From: Sphingobium sp. CAP-1
GTDB taxonomy: Bacteria > Pseudomonadota > Alphaproteobacteria > Sphingomonadales > Sphingomonadaceae
Length of the DNA: 64,000 bases
Reading direction: 5' to 3'
Assembly: GCF_009720145.1 (NCBI RefSeq)
Contig: NZ_CP046252.1
Coordinates: 682,001-746,000 of the forward strand
The translations under genes were made by a program, and so were the position numbers. The notes below the pieces were generated by a model. That model was not told where the DNA came from. It did not search any database and worked only from the letters and a program-made list of their open reading frames with translations. Below, piece after piece: positions 8,281-16,599 of this stretch (positions are counted from its first letter, which is position 1; every line of letters starts with the position of its first letter).

Positions 8281-9675
8281 ATGACGAAAAGCCGTATCGA
8301 CGCCGCCGCCGCGATCAGCGTGACGGACCTGTTCACCATCGGCATCGGGCCGTCCAGCTCGCACACGGTCGGGCCGATGCGCGCCGCACTGCTGTTCATG
8401 GACTCGCTGCCCGCCCGGCCGAAGCGGGTGCAGTGCGAACTGTTCGGATCGCTGGCGCTGACCGGCCGGGGCCACGCCACCGACAGTGCCGTCCTGCTTG
8501 GCCTGTCGGGCTATCGCCCCGAAAGCGTCGATCCCGACGCGATTCCCGCCATCCTCGCCGCGATCCGCGCCGATGGGCGCATCCGGGCGGGCAGTGCGGT
8601 CGACCAGTGGGTGGATTTCAAGGAAGAACGCGATCTCCTCTTCCGCATGGGTGACTTTCTGGAAGCGCACAGCAACGGAATGCGCTTTTCCGCCTGGTTG
8701 GCCGGAGAGGCGGAGCCGCTGGTGCGGGATTATTATTCGATCGGCGGCGGCGCGGTGCTGCCGGGTGTCGTCCCGACCAGCGATGACGCGCCGCTCGGCC
8801 ATAATGTCGTTCAGCCCTATCCCTTTTCCTCCGGCGCGGAAATGCTGTGCCAGGGCGAGGCGAGCGGCCTGTCGATCGCGACTCTGGTGCTGCGCAACGA
8901 AGGGGCGTGGCGCGCGCAGGGCGAGACGGAGGCGTTTCTCGACAGCGTGATCGACGCCATGAGCGCTTCGATCGATCGCGGGCTGGAGCAGGAAGGGCTG
9001 CTGCCTGGCGGCCTCAAGGTCCGTCGCCGCGCCCGCGCCATTCATCAGCGGCTGCGGCTGCAACAGGATGCGCTGGGACCGGCACAGATTTTCGAATGGG
9101 TCAGCCTGTTCGCGCTGGCGGTGAATGAGGAAAATGCGGCGGGCGGCCGGGTCGTTACCGCACCCACCAATGGCGCGGCGGGGGTGATCCCGGCGGTGCT
9201 GCATTATTATCGCCGCTTCGTGCCGGGCGCGGACCGCGATGGCGAACGCCGCTTCCTGCTGACCGCCGCCGCGATCGGTTTCCTTTACAAGAAGCGCGCC
9301 TCCATCTCGGCGGCGGAAATGGGCTGTCAGGGGGAGGTCGGCGTCGCCTGCTCGATGGCGGCGGCGGGGCTGGCCGCCGTGCTGGGCGGGACCAACGGGC
9401 AGGTCGAAAATGCCGCCGAAATCGGCATGGAGCATAATCTGGGCCTGACCTGCGACCCGATCGGCGGCCTCGTCCAGATCCCCTGTATCGAGCGCAACAC
9501 GATGGGCGCGGTCAAGGCGATCAACGCCGCCTATCTCGCGCTACAGGGCGATGGCCGGCACATCGTCAGTCTGGACGCGGTGATCGAAACCATGCGCCAG
9601 ACCGGCGAGGACATGGCCAGCCGCTATAAGGAAACCTCGCTTGGCGGGCTGGCGGTCAATGTCGTGGAATGTTGA
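8281..9675 (+). CDS. sdaA: L-serine ammonia-lyase, single-chain iron-sulfur type
   Basis: Deaminates L-serine to pyruvate and ammonia using a [4Fe-4S] cluster. The 464-residue chain joins the beta domain (signature FTIGIGPSSSHTVGPMRAA near residue 20) to the alpha domain (VVTAPTNGAAGVIPAVL; EMGCQGEVGVACSMAAAGL; LTCDPIGGLVQIPCIERN). The cysteines in the last two segments are the expected cluster ligands. The ATG at 8281 is used; an in-frame TTG at 8275 overlaps the tamB stop and is unlikely. The two-base gap after tamB suggests cotranscription, although the functions are unrelated. Confidence 0.93.
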   Translation: MTKSRIDAAAAISVTDLFTIGIGPSSSHTVGPMRAALLFMDSLPARPKRVQCELFGSLALTGRGHATDSAVLLGLSGYRPESVDPDAIPAILAAIRADGRIRAGSAVDQWVDFKEERDLLFRMGDFLEAHSNGMRFSAWLAGEAEPLVRDYYSIGGGAVLPGVVPTSDDAPLGHNVVQPYPFSSGAEMLCQGEASGLSIATLVLRNEGAWRAQGETEAFLDSVIDAMSASIDRGLEQEGLLPGGLKVRRRARAIHQRLRLQQDALGPAQIFEWVSLFALAVNEENAAGGRVVTAPTNGAAGVIPAVLHYYRRFVPGADRDGERRFLLTAAAIGFLYKKRASISAAEMGCQGEVGVACSMAAAGLAAVLGGTNGQVENAAEIGMEHNLGLTCDPIGGLVQIPCIERNTMGAVKAINAAYLALQGDGRHIVSLDAVIETMRQTGEDMASRYKETSLGGLAVNVVEC

Positions 9676-9692
9676 AGGCGTATCGTCGCTTC

Positions 9693-9735
9693 ATCGCCTC
9701 CGCCGCACACCGTCACGACGAACGGAGGCGATTTT
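9693..9735 (+). terminator. Rho-independent terminator after sdaA
   Basis: A 10-bp perfect stem ATCGCCTCCG (9693-9702) / CGGAGGCGAT (9723-9732) with a 20-base loop, followed by a short T-run (TTTTG). Confidence 0.65.
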
Positions 9736-9809
9736 GTGCTATTAATGCCACATAATCAGATGTTTATCTGAGGTTCATGAAACAAAGGCGGCCGCTCCGG
9801 CTTGAGCGT

Positions 9810-9833
9810 CTCACCCCGTCAGAGAGGGGTGAG
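9810..9833 (+). promoter_or_regulatory. Hairpin in the 5' leader of the outer-membrane protein gene
   Basis: A perfect 8-bp stem CTCACCCC (9810-9817) / GGGGTGAG (9826-9833) ends 22 bases before the ATG at 9856 and ten bases before its GGAG ribosome site. It lacks a T-run, so it is more likely an mRNA-stabilising or translational-control structure than a terminator. Function inferred. Confidence 0.4.
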
Positions 9834-9855
9834 AATGACGAACGGAGTATCAGTT

Positions 9856-10509
9856 ATGCGTAAGTTGATGGTCGCAACTCTTCTGGCCGGCGCCACCGTC
9901 GCCACCCCCGCCCTGGCGCAGGACGCCAACCCGACCTTCACCGGTCCCCGCGTCGAGGCCATTCTCGGCTATGACCGCACCGGCGCGGGCAGCGACGTGG
10001 ACAATGACAATGGCCATGACGATCAGAAGATTGACGGCCTGCTCTATGGCGTCGGCGCGGGCTATGATGTGAATCTGGGCAGCGCGGTCGTCGGCGTCGA
10101 GGGCGAATATACCGACTCCACCGCCAAGAGCAGCCGCAACGACTTTTCCGACCAGTTCGGGTTCGGTCGGGTCAAGCAGGGCCGCGACCTCTATATCGGT
10201 GCGCGCGCCGGCATCCTCGCCAACCCGGCCACGCTCGTCTATGTAAAGGGCGGCTACACCAACACCAAGCTGGACGTGCTGGCCGGCGACACCAATCAGG
10301 AAACCGACGCCAATTTCAAGCTGGACGGCTGGCGCATCGGCGCGGGCGTGGAGCGGGCGATCAACGCCAACACCTTCGCCAAGGTCGAATATCGCTACTC
10401 CAAATATGACAGCGCCCATATCGATTATATGGACGGCGCGACCAGCAGCGAATTCGACATCGACACCGACCGGCATCAGGTGGTGGCCAGCGTCGGCTGG
10501 CGCTTCTGA
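9856..10509 (+). CDS. Outer-membrane beta-barrel protein (Omp25/porin-like family)
   Basis: The 217-residue product has a classic Sec signal peptide (MRKLMVATLLAGATVATPALAQ). It is then a single eight-strand barrel: glycine/aromatic-rich strands alternate with acidic loops, for example VEAILGYDRTGAG, LLYGVGAGYDV, AFAKVEYRYSKYD-type strands, and a terminal VASVGWRF ending in phenylalanine. This fits the outer_membrane beta-barrel (OmpA-N/Omp25-like) family. The frame is open upstream to a TTG at 9802, but the GGAG site and the signal peptide fix the start at 9856. It stands alone between terminators. Ligand or role not visible. Confidence 0.8.
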   Translation: MRKLMVATLLAGATVATPALAQDANPTFTGPRVEAILGYDRTGAGSDVDNDNGHDDQKIDGLLYGVGAGYDVNLGSAVVGVEGEYTDSTAKSSRNDFSDQFGFGRVKQGRDLYIGARAGILANPATLVYVKGGYTNTKLDVLAGDTNQETDANFKLDGWRIGAGVERAINANTFAKVEYRYSKYDSAHIDYMDGATSSEFDIDTDRHQVVASVGWRF

Positions 10510-10531
10510 CACGCAGAGTCCTGCACAACAG

Positions 10532-10606
10532 CCGTTCGTTTCGAGCGAAGTCGAGAAACGTGAAGCGTTGTCCTATCCGCTTCTCGACTGCGCTCGAAGC
10601 GAACGG
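10532..10606. repeat. Intergenic palindromic element, copy 1
   Basis: Left arm 10532-10560 begins CCGTTCGTTTCGAGCGAAGT; right arm 10579-10606 ends CGCTCGAAGCGAACGG. The arms are inverted and about 28 bp long, with a few mismatches. A second copy lies at 20244-20317. It has no T-run. It looks like a REP/BIME-type dispersed element. Confidence 0.75.
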
Positions 10607-10628
10607 TGAGAGGATGGACCGGCATTGC

Positions 10629-10662
10629 AAAAAGGGGCCGGTCATCCGATCGGCCCCTTTTT
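10629..10662. terminator. Bidirectional rho-independent terminator
   Basis: A perfect 12-bp stem AAAAAGGGGCCG (10629-10640) / CGGCCCCTTTTT (10651-10662) with a 10-base loop. It has A- and T-runs on both sides, so it can act on either strand. It closes the outer-membrane protein gene and insulates the next. Confidence 0.9.
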
Positions 10663-10720
10663 GCGGCATGACGCCGATCGCCCCTATCAGCCCGCCTGCG
10701 GGGGTGTTATTGACATCGAT

Positions 10721-11137
10721 GTGAGTAACGCGATTCCCCACCTCTATCCCGTTGGCATCGACCCGGACGACATCGACTTCATGGGTCATGTCAACAATGC
10801 CAGTTACCTCAAATGGGTGCAGAACGCCGTGCTGGACCATTGGCGCGCGCTGGCCCCGGCCGACGCGGTCGCCCAGCATCTGTGGGTCGCGCTCAAGCAT
10901 GAAATCACCTATCGCAAGCCCACCTTCCTGAACGACGAGGTGATCGCCACCGTCCTGCTGGAGAAAGTGCAGGGCGCGCGCGCCTTCTACGAAACCGTGA
11001 TCCGCCGGGGCGAAGAGGTGCTGGCCGAGGTCAAGTCGAGCTGGTGCTGCGTTGATGCAGGCACGTTGCGCCCGGCCCGCATTGCTCGCGACGTGATGCA
11101 ACATTTCTTTCGCCCGGATGAGGCGGAAGGCGGATAG
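10721..11137 (+). CDS. Acyl-CoA thioesterase, hotdog fold (4-hydroxybenzoyl-CoA thioesterase-like)
   Basis: The product has about 138 residues. The motif DFMGHVNNASYLKWVQNAV contains the Asp/His-Asn pattern of the FcbC/YbgC hotdog thioesterases, with the long helix and strands of one hotdog following (HEITYRKPTFLNDEVIATV). The open frame reaches to a TTG at 10625, but that part lies in a terminator hairpin; the GTG at 10721 matches the family length. Substrate not determinable; hydrolysis of an acyl-CoA or aromatic-CoA is likely. Confidence 0.75.
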   Translation: MSNAIPHLYPVGIDPDDIDFMGHVNNASYLKWVQNAVLDHWRALAPADAVAQHLWVALKHEITYRKPTFLNDEVIATVLLEKVQGARAFYETVIRRGEEVLAEVKSSWCCVDAGTLRPARIARDVMQHFFRPDEAEGG

Positions 11138-11200
11138 GTTCGGCGACTTACTTGAACTGATTGCGGAAGGGCTGCTTCATTCCTCCCTTACGGGAGAGGA

Positions 11201-11566
11201 TTAACAGGGGTCATGCCAGAAGATACCGTGGCTCACCTCTGAATAGCATTTCGTGGGCATAGGTAGAGTGCTTGCATCACGGGGCACATCATAACCCCAG
11301 CCTCCGTCAAAATACGGTTTCATCAGAATGGAAACGCCCGATTGGCGAATGACTACAGACTGTGGGTGAAGGCTGGCTATGGCCTTCGGCCATTGCTCTT
11401 TCGGAATATCGATCTCATCCCGCTGCGTCTTGATCGGATGATCCGCCATCAGGGATGTGGCCTCGACCCTAATCGCTCCCAATTTTCGTGGGTCCGAGAT
11501 TGGCGATGAGCAAGCGGCAATCAGAACCAGCGTCAACGCCGCCATCCATCCTGCTTGTCTGGTCAT
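11201..11566 (-). CDS. Small putative lipoprotein, function unknown
   Basis: The product has 121 residues. The N-terminus is a lipoprotein signal (WMAALTLVLIAACSS) with a lipobox ending at the cysteine near residue 19, so it should be an outer- or inner-membrane lipoprotein. The rest has no motif I recognise; two cysteines near the C-terminus (TKCYSEVSHG, then HDPC) could form a disulfide. Codon use is less GC-biased than the neighbours, a hint of acquisition. It lies 20 bp downstream of pyrF on the same strand. Confidence 0.55.
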   Translation of the reverse strand: MTRQAGWMAALTLVLIAACSSPISDPRKLGAIRVEATSLMADHPIKTQRDEIDIPKEQWPKAIASLHPQSVVIRQSGVSILMKPYFDGGWGYDVPRDASTLPMPTKCYSEVSHGIFWHDPC

Positions 11567-11586
11567 CGAGAGGATGCCCTCGCTCC

Positions 11587-12261
11587 CTACAGTGTCGCCT
11601 CAATCTCCCGCGCGGCCATGTCCGGGTTCTCCGCCAGGCTGATCGGGCGGCCGACCACCAGGATCGATGCGCCGCGATCCAGCGCCTGCCGTGGCGTCAC
11701 TGCGCGCTTCTGGTCGCCCAGCGCGCCGCCGGCGGGGCGGACGCCCGGCACGACGAAGAAGCCGTCAGCCCATGCCGCCTTGGCCAGCGCCACTTCCTCG
11801 CCCGAACAGACGATGCCGTCGAGGCCGGCGCTCTGCGCCAGATCGGCGAGGCGGCGAACCTGATCCTCCGCCTTTCCGCCCACGCCGATATCCAGCAGGT
11901 CGCCATTGTCGAGGCTGGTCAACACGGTCACGGCCACGACCTTGGTGTTGACCCCCGCCGCTGCTTTCGCGTCCTCCAGCATGGCGCGGCCGCCGGCGGC
12001 GTGGACAGTCAGGATCGCCGGCTCCAGCAGATGCAGCGCCTGCACCGCCTTCGCCACCGTATTGGGAATATCGTGCAGTTTCAGGTCGAGGAAGATCGGC
12101 AGGCCGAACTTCATCATCTCATGCACGCCATGATGGCCATGGGCGCAGAAAAATTCGAGGCCCAGCTTCAGCCCGCCGACATGATGCTTCACCTGTCCCG
12201 CAAGCGTCTGCGCCTTGGTCAGGTCGGGCGTATCGATGGCGACATAGATGGGGCTGCTCAT
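11587..12261 (-). CDS. pyrF: Orotidine 5'-phosphate decarboxylase
   Basis: Catalyses the last step of UMP synthesis. The 224-residue TIM-barrel protein contains the family signature FLDLKLHDIPNTVAKAV near residue 60, with the catalytic Asp-Lys-x-x-Asp tetrad. It also has the phosphate-binding end region with VVPGVRPAG and ILVVGRPIS. Its start codon overlaps the stop of the LapA-domain gene (ATGA), so the two are coupled. Confidence 0.95.
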   Translation of the reverse strand: MSSPIYVAIDTPDLTKAQTLAGQVKHHVGGLKLGLEFFCAHGHHGVHEMMKFGLPIFLDLKLHDIPNTVAKAVQALHLLEPAILTVHAAGGRAMLEDAKAAAGVNTKVVAVTVLTSLDNGDLLDIGVGGKAEDQVRRLADLAQSAGLDGIVCSGEEVALAKAAWADGFFVVPGVRPAGGALGDQKRAVTPRQALDRGASILVVGRPISLAENPDMAAREIEATL

Positions 12262-12608
12262 GCTGGTCCTGTAGCGTTGGAAATGGGGGTGGGCGAGTCC
12301 GTAATGGCGGGAATGGCCGGCGTGTCGGAAGCGGCCGGGGTGGGCGGCGGCGCGGCGGCTGCGGTGGCGGCGACCAGCGCGCGCTCGGCGCTGTCGAGCC
12401 GGCGTCGCATCCGCCAGCGAGTTGCCCGCGCCATCACCCAGAAGGGCAGCGCGCCCAGCAGGAACGCGCCGATCAGCAGCACGGGCAGCTTGGTTTCCAT
12501 CACCATGTCACCCCACAGGCGCACGGTCACGGGGACGTAATTCGCCATGCAGAAGAAGGCGAGTCCCACGGCGATGACGACCCAGAAGGCTGTCCGCAAA
12601 AATTGCAT
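12258..12608 (-). CDS. LapA-domain inner-membrane protein
   Basis: The product has 116 residues and two transmembrane helices, at about residues 5-24 (FWVVIAVGLAFFCMANYVPV) and 42-60 (LPVLLIGAFLLGALPFWVM). This is the layout of the LapA_dom/YciS family (lipopolysaccharide assembly protein A domain). A short basic stretch and an alanine/proline-rich cytoplasmic tail follow. In E. coli LapA acts in lipopolysaccharide assembly control; the tail here is longer and low in complexity. The start has AGGGGA upstream, and the stop overlaps pyrF. Confidence 0.75.
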   Translation of the reverse strand: MQFLRTAFWVVIAVGLAFFCMANYVPVTVRLWGDMVMETKLPVLLIGAFLLGALPFWVMARATRWRMRRRLDSAERALVAATAAAAPPPTPAASDTPAIPAITDSPTPISNATGPA

Positions 12609-12640
12609 AGGCTGATCCCCTGCTGCTGGTTTATCGCAGC

Positions 12641-13531
12641 TTAGGCGATCCCGTCCGATTTCGGAAGCGTCTGGTCGATTTTGTCGATGGCGATGGTCAT
12701 GGTCAGGCGCGCGGTCCCGCCCGGCGCCAGGATCGGCATGGCGTCGCGATTGATCGCGTCGGGCATATGGCTGACCGGCTCCAGACAGAAATCGACGCTG
12801 CCGGGCGGGCGATAGACATGCAGAAAGTCCGCGCCGGTCGCGTTCAGCCTGAGCCGAATGCCGTCGCCGCGCAAGACCGTCGCCGTGCCGTTCCAGCCGC
12901 TATAGGCATTGTCGACCAGATAATCGCCGCGCACCATGGCGGGGCGCGACCAGTCGCCCAGCGCATCGGCGGGCGCCTCATGGTCGGGCAGCATGTCGGG
13001 GGTGGAGAGCCACAGACAATTCGCGTCGAAGTGCAGCGTCGTCGCGGGGTCGGCAAGCAAATAGGGGTGGAAGCCAAGGCCGGCCGGCATCGGCGTGTCG
13101 CCGGCATTGTAAAGCGACAACGACAGGAACAGGTCCGACGGGGTGAGCGCGACATGCTGTTCCGCCCGATAGGGGAAGGGCCAGCCGGTGTTGCCGGCAT
13201 GGATATGGGTCAGCGTGGTGGACGAAATATCTGTTCCACTCGCCGTCCACTTCGCTTGCCAGCCAAAGCCGTGAATACTGTGCGGATGATCGCCGAAATT
13301 GAGCGGGAGCTGATGGTCGCGGCCGCCAAAGGCGAACCGCCCGTCCGCAATGCGATTGGCATAAGGGACGAGCGGAAAGCTGGCCATCGCCAGCACATCA
13401 TCGCTGTCGGCAGGCGCGCGGCGCAACAGGTCGACGCCGTCCAGCGTCAGCCAGAGCAGCGATCCGCCGATCGCCGGGGAGAGGGCCGCTTCCAGCCCTC
13501 CCGCCCTTAAGGTGACGATATCCTGGCTCAG
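12641..13531 (-). CDS. Aldose 1-epimerase family protein (probable CTG start)
   Basis: A galactose-mutarotase-like protein that would interconvert sugar anomers, last gene of the xylose operon. Recognisable parts are FPLVPYANRIADGRFAFGG (the conserved N-R pair), HPHSIHGFGWQ (catalytic His) and the later GLGFHPYL-type strand. The first TTG (13426) would remove about 35 conserved residues; the frame continues upstream with family-like residues (LSPAIGGSLLWLTLDGVDLL). No ATG, GTG or TTG is available there. A CTG at 13531-13529 overlaps the stop of the upstream transporter as CTGA, which mimics the usual ATGA coupling, so I place the start there (296 residues). The start is inferred. Confidence 0.65.
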   Translation of the reverse strand: MSQDIVTLRAGGLEAALSPAIGGSLLWLTLDGVDLLRRAPADSDDVLAMASFPLVPYANRIADGRFAFGGRDHQLPLNFGDHPHSIHGFGWQAKWTASGTDISSTTLTHIHAGNTGWPFPYRAEQHVALTPSDLFLSLSLYNAGDTPMPAGLGFHPYLLADPATTLHFDANCLWLSTPDMLPDHEAPADALGDWSRPAMVRGDYLVDNAYSGWNGTATVLRGDGIRLRLNATGADFLHVYRPPGSVDFCLEPVSHMPDAINRDAMPILAPGGTARLTMTIAIDKIDQTLPKSDGIA

Positions 13532-14940
13532 CCGACCATATCCTCAAGCTCGCGGCCCTTGGTTTCATGCACCATGGCGCGGACGAAGAAGAAGCTGATC
13601 GCCGCGAACAGCGCATAGCCGGTATAGGTGACGACCAGCCCCGGCGACACGGCGAGCGAGGGGAAGCTGACCGAAATGGCGGCATTGGCGATCCACTGAG
13701 CAAAGCCTGCGACCGCCAGACCCGATCCGCGAATCTGGTTGGGGAACATTTCGCCCAGCATCACCCACATGATCGGCCCCCAACTGAGGTTGAAGAAGAT
13801 CACATAGAGGTTCGCCGCGATCAGCGCCATCAGACCGTTATGGCCCGGCAGCACGACACCGCCATCCGCGCCGGTGACGGCGGTGGAGAAGGCATAGGCG
13901 ACCACCGCCAGCGTCACCGCCATGCCGGCCGATCCGATCAGCAGCAGCGGCTTGCGGCCGATCCGGTCCACCAGCATGATCGTGCCGAGGCACGCGCCGA
14001 TCGACAGCACGCCCGACAGGATGTTGATCTGAAGCGCATTATCTTCCGAAAAGCCGACGGCCTCCCACAGGGTCGCGCCATAATAGAAAACGACGTTGAT
14101 GCCGACCAGTTGCTGAAAGACGGCCAGGCCAATGCCGGTCCAGACGATCGGGCGGATCTTGCCGGTGGTCTTGCTGATCAGGTCGGAGAGTTTGGGGCGG
14201 TGATGGTCGGCGGCCAGGCTGTCGCGGATTTCGGCGACCTTGCGCGTCGCGGCATCGGCGCCGAACAGCTTGGTCAGCACCGCATGGGCGCGCGCTTCCT
14301 GCCCGCGCGCGACCAGATAGCGGGGGCTTTCGGGGATGACGAGCAGCGCCAGCAAATAGATGGCGGCCGGGATCGCCTGCAACCAGAACATCCAGCGCCA
14401 GGCCGGGAAGTCGAGCCACAGCGGCGCGGTCGATCCGCCAGCATAGCGGGCCAGCACGAAGTTCGCGATAAATGCGCCGGTCAGACCGGAGATGATCATC
14501 ACCTGCTGCACCGACGACAGCCGGCCACGGACATTGGCCGGGGTGACTTCGGAGATATAGACGGGCGAGATCACGCTCGCCGCGCCGACGCCCAGACCGC
14601 CGATGATGCGCGCGATGATGAAGAGGGCGGAGGAACCGGCCGCGCCCGCCAGCAGCGCGCTGACGAGGAAGAGCGCGGCGGCCAGCATCATCACGCCGCG
14701 CCGGCCGATAATGTCGGCCATCCGACCCGCGCCGAACGCGCCGATCGAGGAGCCGACCAGAATCGCGCCGACATTGACGCCGATGCCCAGCTTGCCGAGG
14801 TCGAAGGCGCTTTCCAGCCCCTTTTGCGTACCGTTGATGACGCCCGAATCATAACCGAACATGAATCCGCCGATCGTCGCCACGGCCACGATCGCGGCGA
14901 TGAAGGCCATATTGACCCTCTCGGCGCTCCCCTCACTCAT
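13528..14940 (-). CDS. MFS sugar:proton symporter (XylE/GalP-like sugar porter)
   Basis: An inner-membrane protein of 470 residues with twelve predicted helices. Sugar-porter signatures are present: GYDSGVINGTQ in helix 1, GRMADIIGRRG between helices 2 and 3, PESPRYLVARGQ after helix 6, FQQLVGINVVFYYG in helix 7 (QQxxGxN) and HETKGRELEDM at the C-terminus. Its place between the lactonase and the epimerase, in an operon with xylX and xylB, makes D-xylose (or L-arabinose) the likely substrate. The start is 23 bp after xylC. Confidence 0.85.
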   Translation of the reverse strand: MSEGSAERVNMAFIAAIVAVATIGGFMFGYDSGVINGTQKGLESAFDLGKLGIGVNVGAILVGSSIGAFGAGRMADIIGRRGVMMLAAALFLVSALLAGAAGSSALFIIARIIGGLGVGAASVISPVYISEVTPANVRGRLSSVQQVMIISGLTGAFIANFVLARYAGGSTAPLWLDFPAWRWMFWLQAIPAAIYLLALLVIPESPRYLVARGQEARAHAVLTKLFGADAATRKVAEIRDSLAADHHRPKLSDLISKTTGKIRPIVWTGIGLAVFQQLVGINVVFYYGATLWEAVGFSEDNALQINILSGVLSIGACLGTIMLVDRIGRKPLLLIGSAGMAVTLAVVAYAFSTAVTGADGGVVLPGHNGLMALIAANLYVIFFNLSWGPIMWVMLGEMFPNQIRGSGLAVAGFAQWIANAAISVSFPSLAVSPGLVVTYTGYALFAAISFFFVRAMVHETKGRELEDMVG

Positions 14941-14963
14941 TTGTCGTTCCTTCCAACTCTCTT

Positions 14964-15839
14964 TTATATCGTCGCGATATGGCCCTGCAGTCCCGCGACG
15001 CCGGGATCAAAGGCGAACAGATCGCCCGCAAGGGGTTGCTCTGTCAACGCTGTCATGTCCAGCCCCTTGCGCGCGGTTGTCGCATAGGCGGTCTTAAGGT
15101 CCGGGCCGCCAAAGGCGATCTTGGTGATGTTGGCGACGGGAAAGCGGATTTCGCACATCAGTTTGCCCGCCGGATCATAGCGGCGCACCGCCCAGCCACC
15201 GAACAGGCCGGTCCACAGGCAGCCTTCGGCATCGATGGTCGGGCCGTCGGGATGGCCCGCGCCGTCCTCGATCTTCGCGAACAGGGTGGTGTTGCCAACG
15301 CTGCCATCCGGCATCAGGGCGGTGCGCCAGATGCGCTTGCCCAGCGTGTCGGTGTGGTAGAGCAGGCGGCCGTCCGGCGACAAGGCCGGGCCGTTGGTGA
15401 TCGACACGGCGGGCAGGCCGGCCTCCGCACAGACGCCCTTGTGAAAGCGGTAGAAATAGCCGCTATCGGCTTCCTCCGCATCGTCCATCGTGCCGAACCA
15501 GAGCGCGCCGTCGGGCGCGACGCAGGCGTCATTCTGACGGTTGCCGGGCCGATGGGCTTCGGGCGCGTGGAGGGCCGAAAAGCTGCCTGTCGCCGGGTCG
15601 AACCGATGCACGCCCGATTGCAGCCCGACCGCGAACAGCCCGTCATCGGTCGGGACGATCCATCCCACCTGACCCGGCGCGGCCCAGCTTTGCCTAACAT
15701 CCAGCGCCGGGTCATAGCGGTGGATGCGATGCCCCTTGATATCCACGAACCACAGAGCGGCGTCGCGCGCGACCCAGACCGGGCCTTCGCCCAGCGTCGC
15801 GCCGACCGACAGCACGCTCTGCGGTTCGGCGGCCGGCAT
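14964..15839 (-). CDS. xylC: Sugar lactonase, SMP-30/gluconolactonase family (xylonolactonase)
   Basis: Opens D-xylono-lactone to xylonate in the Weimberg pathway. The 291-residue six-bladed propeller has LGEGPVWVARDAALWFVDIK at the N-terminus (metal Glu), RQNDACVAPDGALWFGTMDD (Asn/Asp ligands), HTDTLGKRIW and FGGPDLKTAYATTARKGL near the end. The last segment closely resembles Caulobacter XylC as I recall it. The frame is open to 15968, but the ATG at 15839 follows one base after the xylB stop. Calcium or zinc binding is expected for the family. Confidence 0.8.
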   Translation of the reverse strand: MPAAEPQSVLSVGATLGEGPVWVARDAALWFVDIKGHRIHRYDPALDVRQSWAAPGQVGWIVPTDDGLFAVGLQSGVHRFDPATGSFSALHAPEAHRPGNRQNDACVAPDGALWFGTMDDAEEADSGYFYRFHKGVCAEAGLPAVSITNGPALSPDGRLLYHTDTLGKRIWRTALMPDGSVGNTTLFAKIEDGAGHPDGPTIDAEGCLWTGLFGGWAVRRYDPAGKLMCEIRFPVANITKIAFGGPDLKTAYATTARKGLDMTALTEQPLAGDLFAFDPGVAGLQGHIATI

Positions 15840-15840
15840 G

Positions 15841-16599
15841 TCAGCGCCAGCCGGCATCGATGAAATAATCATGACCGGTGCAGAAACGCGCATCGTCCGA
15901 CGCCAGGAACATCGCCAGCGCGGCGACATCCTGCGGCAGGATGCGGCCTTCCAGGCACTGGGCGGCAACGATCTCCGCCTCGCCTTCGGGCGTATACCAT
16001 TTTTCCTGACGCAGGGTTTTCACATTGCCGGGGATGATGGTGTTGACGCGGATGGCGTCGCGGCCAAGATCGCGGGCAAGGCCGCGGGTCAGCCCCTCGA
16101 TCGCGGCCTTGGCGGTCTGGTAGAGAACCAGATCGGGCAAGGCGAGGTGCCAACTGATCGACCCGAAATTCAGGATCACGCCGCCGCCCGCGCGCTTCAT
16201 CGCGGGGGCCACGGCCTGGGCCGCGAAGAAGAGGTGGCGCAGATTGACCGCCATCCGCTCGTCCCAATAGGCCGGGGTGACATCGTCGATGCTGTGGCGG
16301 TCGTCATTGGCGGCGTTGTTGATGAGGATGTCGATCCCGCCAAGCTGGGCCTCCACCTTTCCGATCATCGCCTGCACGGCGTCTATGTCGCGAAGGTCAA
16401 CGGCATGGAAGATCGGGGCGATGTCGACGCCGGACAGGCGGGCAACCAGCGCTTCGCTTTCCGCCACGGCAATGTCGCAAAAGGCGACCTGCGCGCCCTG
16501 ACCCGCAAAGGCTTCGACCAGTCCCTCGCCGATGCCGCTGCCACCACCGGAAATGAAAACCCGCTTGCCTTTGAGACTCGGATAGATGGCGCGGCTCAT
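15841..16599 (-). CDS. xylB: D-xylose 1-dehydrogenase, short-chain dehydrogenase family
   Basis: Oxidises D-xylose to xylonolactone with NAD. The 252-residue SDR protein has the Rossmann motif SGGGSGIG at 17-24, NNAANDDRH at 94-102, and catalytic Ser147, Tyr160 and Lys164 (YQTAK). The C-terminal block from EKWYTPEGEAEIVAAQCLEG onward is nearly the same as in Caulobacter XylB as I recall it, which makes the substrate call firmer than usual for an SDR. Its start overlaps the xylX stop (ATGA), and xylC begins one base after it ends. Confidence 0.85.
   Translation of the reverse strand: MSRAIYPSLKGKRVFISGGGSGIGEGLVEAFAGQGAQVAFCDIAVAESEALVARLSGVDIAPIFHAVDLRDIDAVQAMIGKVEAQLGGIDILINNAANDDRHSIDDVTPAYWDERMAVNLRHLFFAAQAVAPAMKRAGGGVILNFGSISWHLALPDLVLYQTAKAAIEGLTRGLARDLGRDAIRVNTIIPGNVKTLRQEKWYTPEGEAEIVAAQCLEGRILPQDVAALAMFLASDDARFCTGHDYFIDAGWR

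Noticed and set aside
10625..10720. N-terminal extension of the thioesterase from a TTG
   Set aside because: It runs through a strong terminator hairpin and would add about 32 residues absent from the family.
11488..12540. A 350-codon plus-strand frame opposite pyrF and the LapA-domain gene
   Set aside because: PyrF catalytic motif on the minus strand is decisive; the plus frame has no features.
13567..15087. A 506-codon plus-strand frame opposite the sugar porter
   Set aside because: His/Arg/Gln/Asp-rich composition typical of antisense; the minus strand encodes a clear MFS protein.
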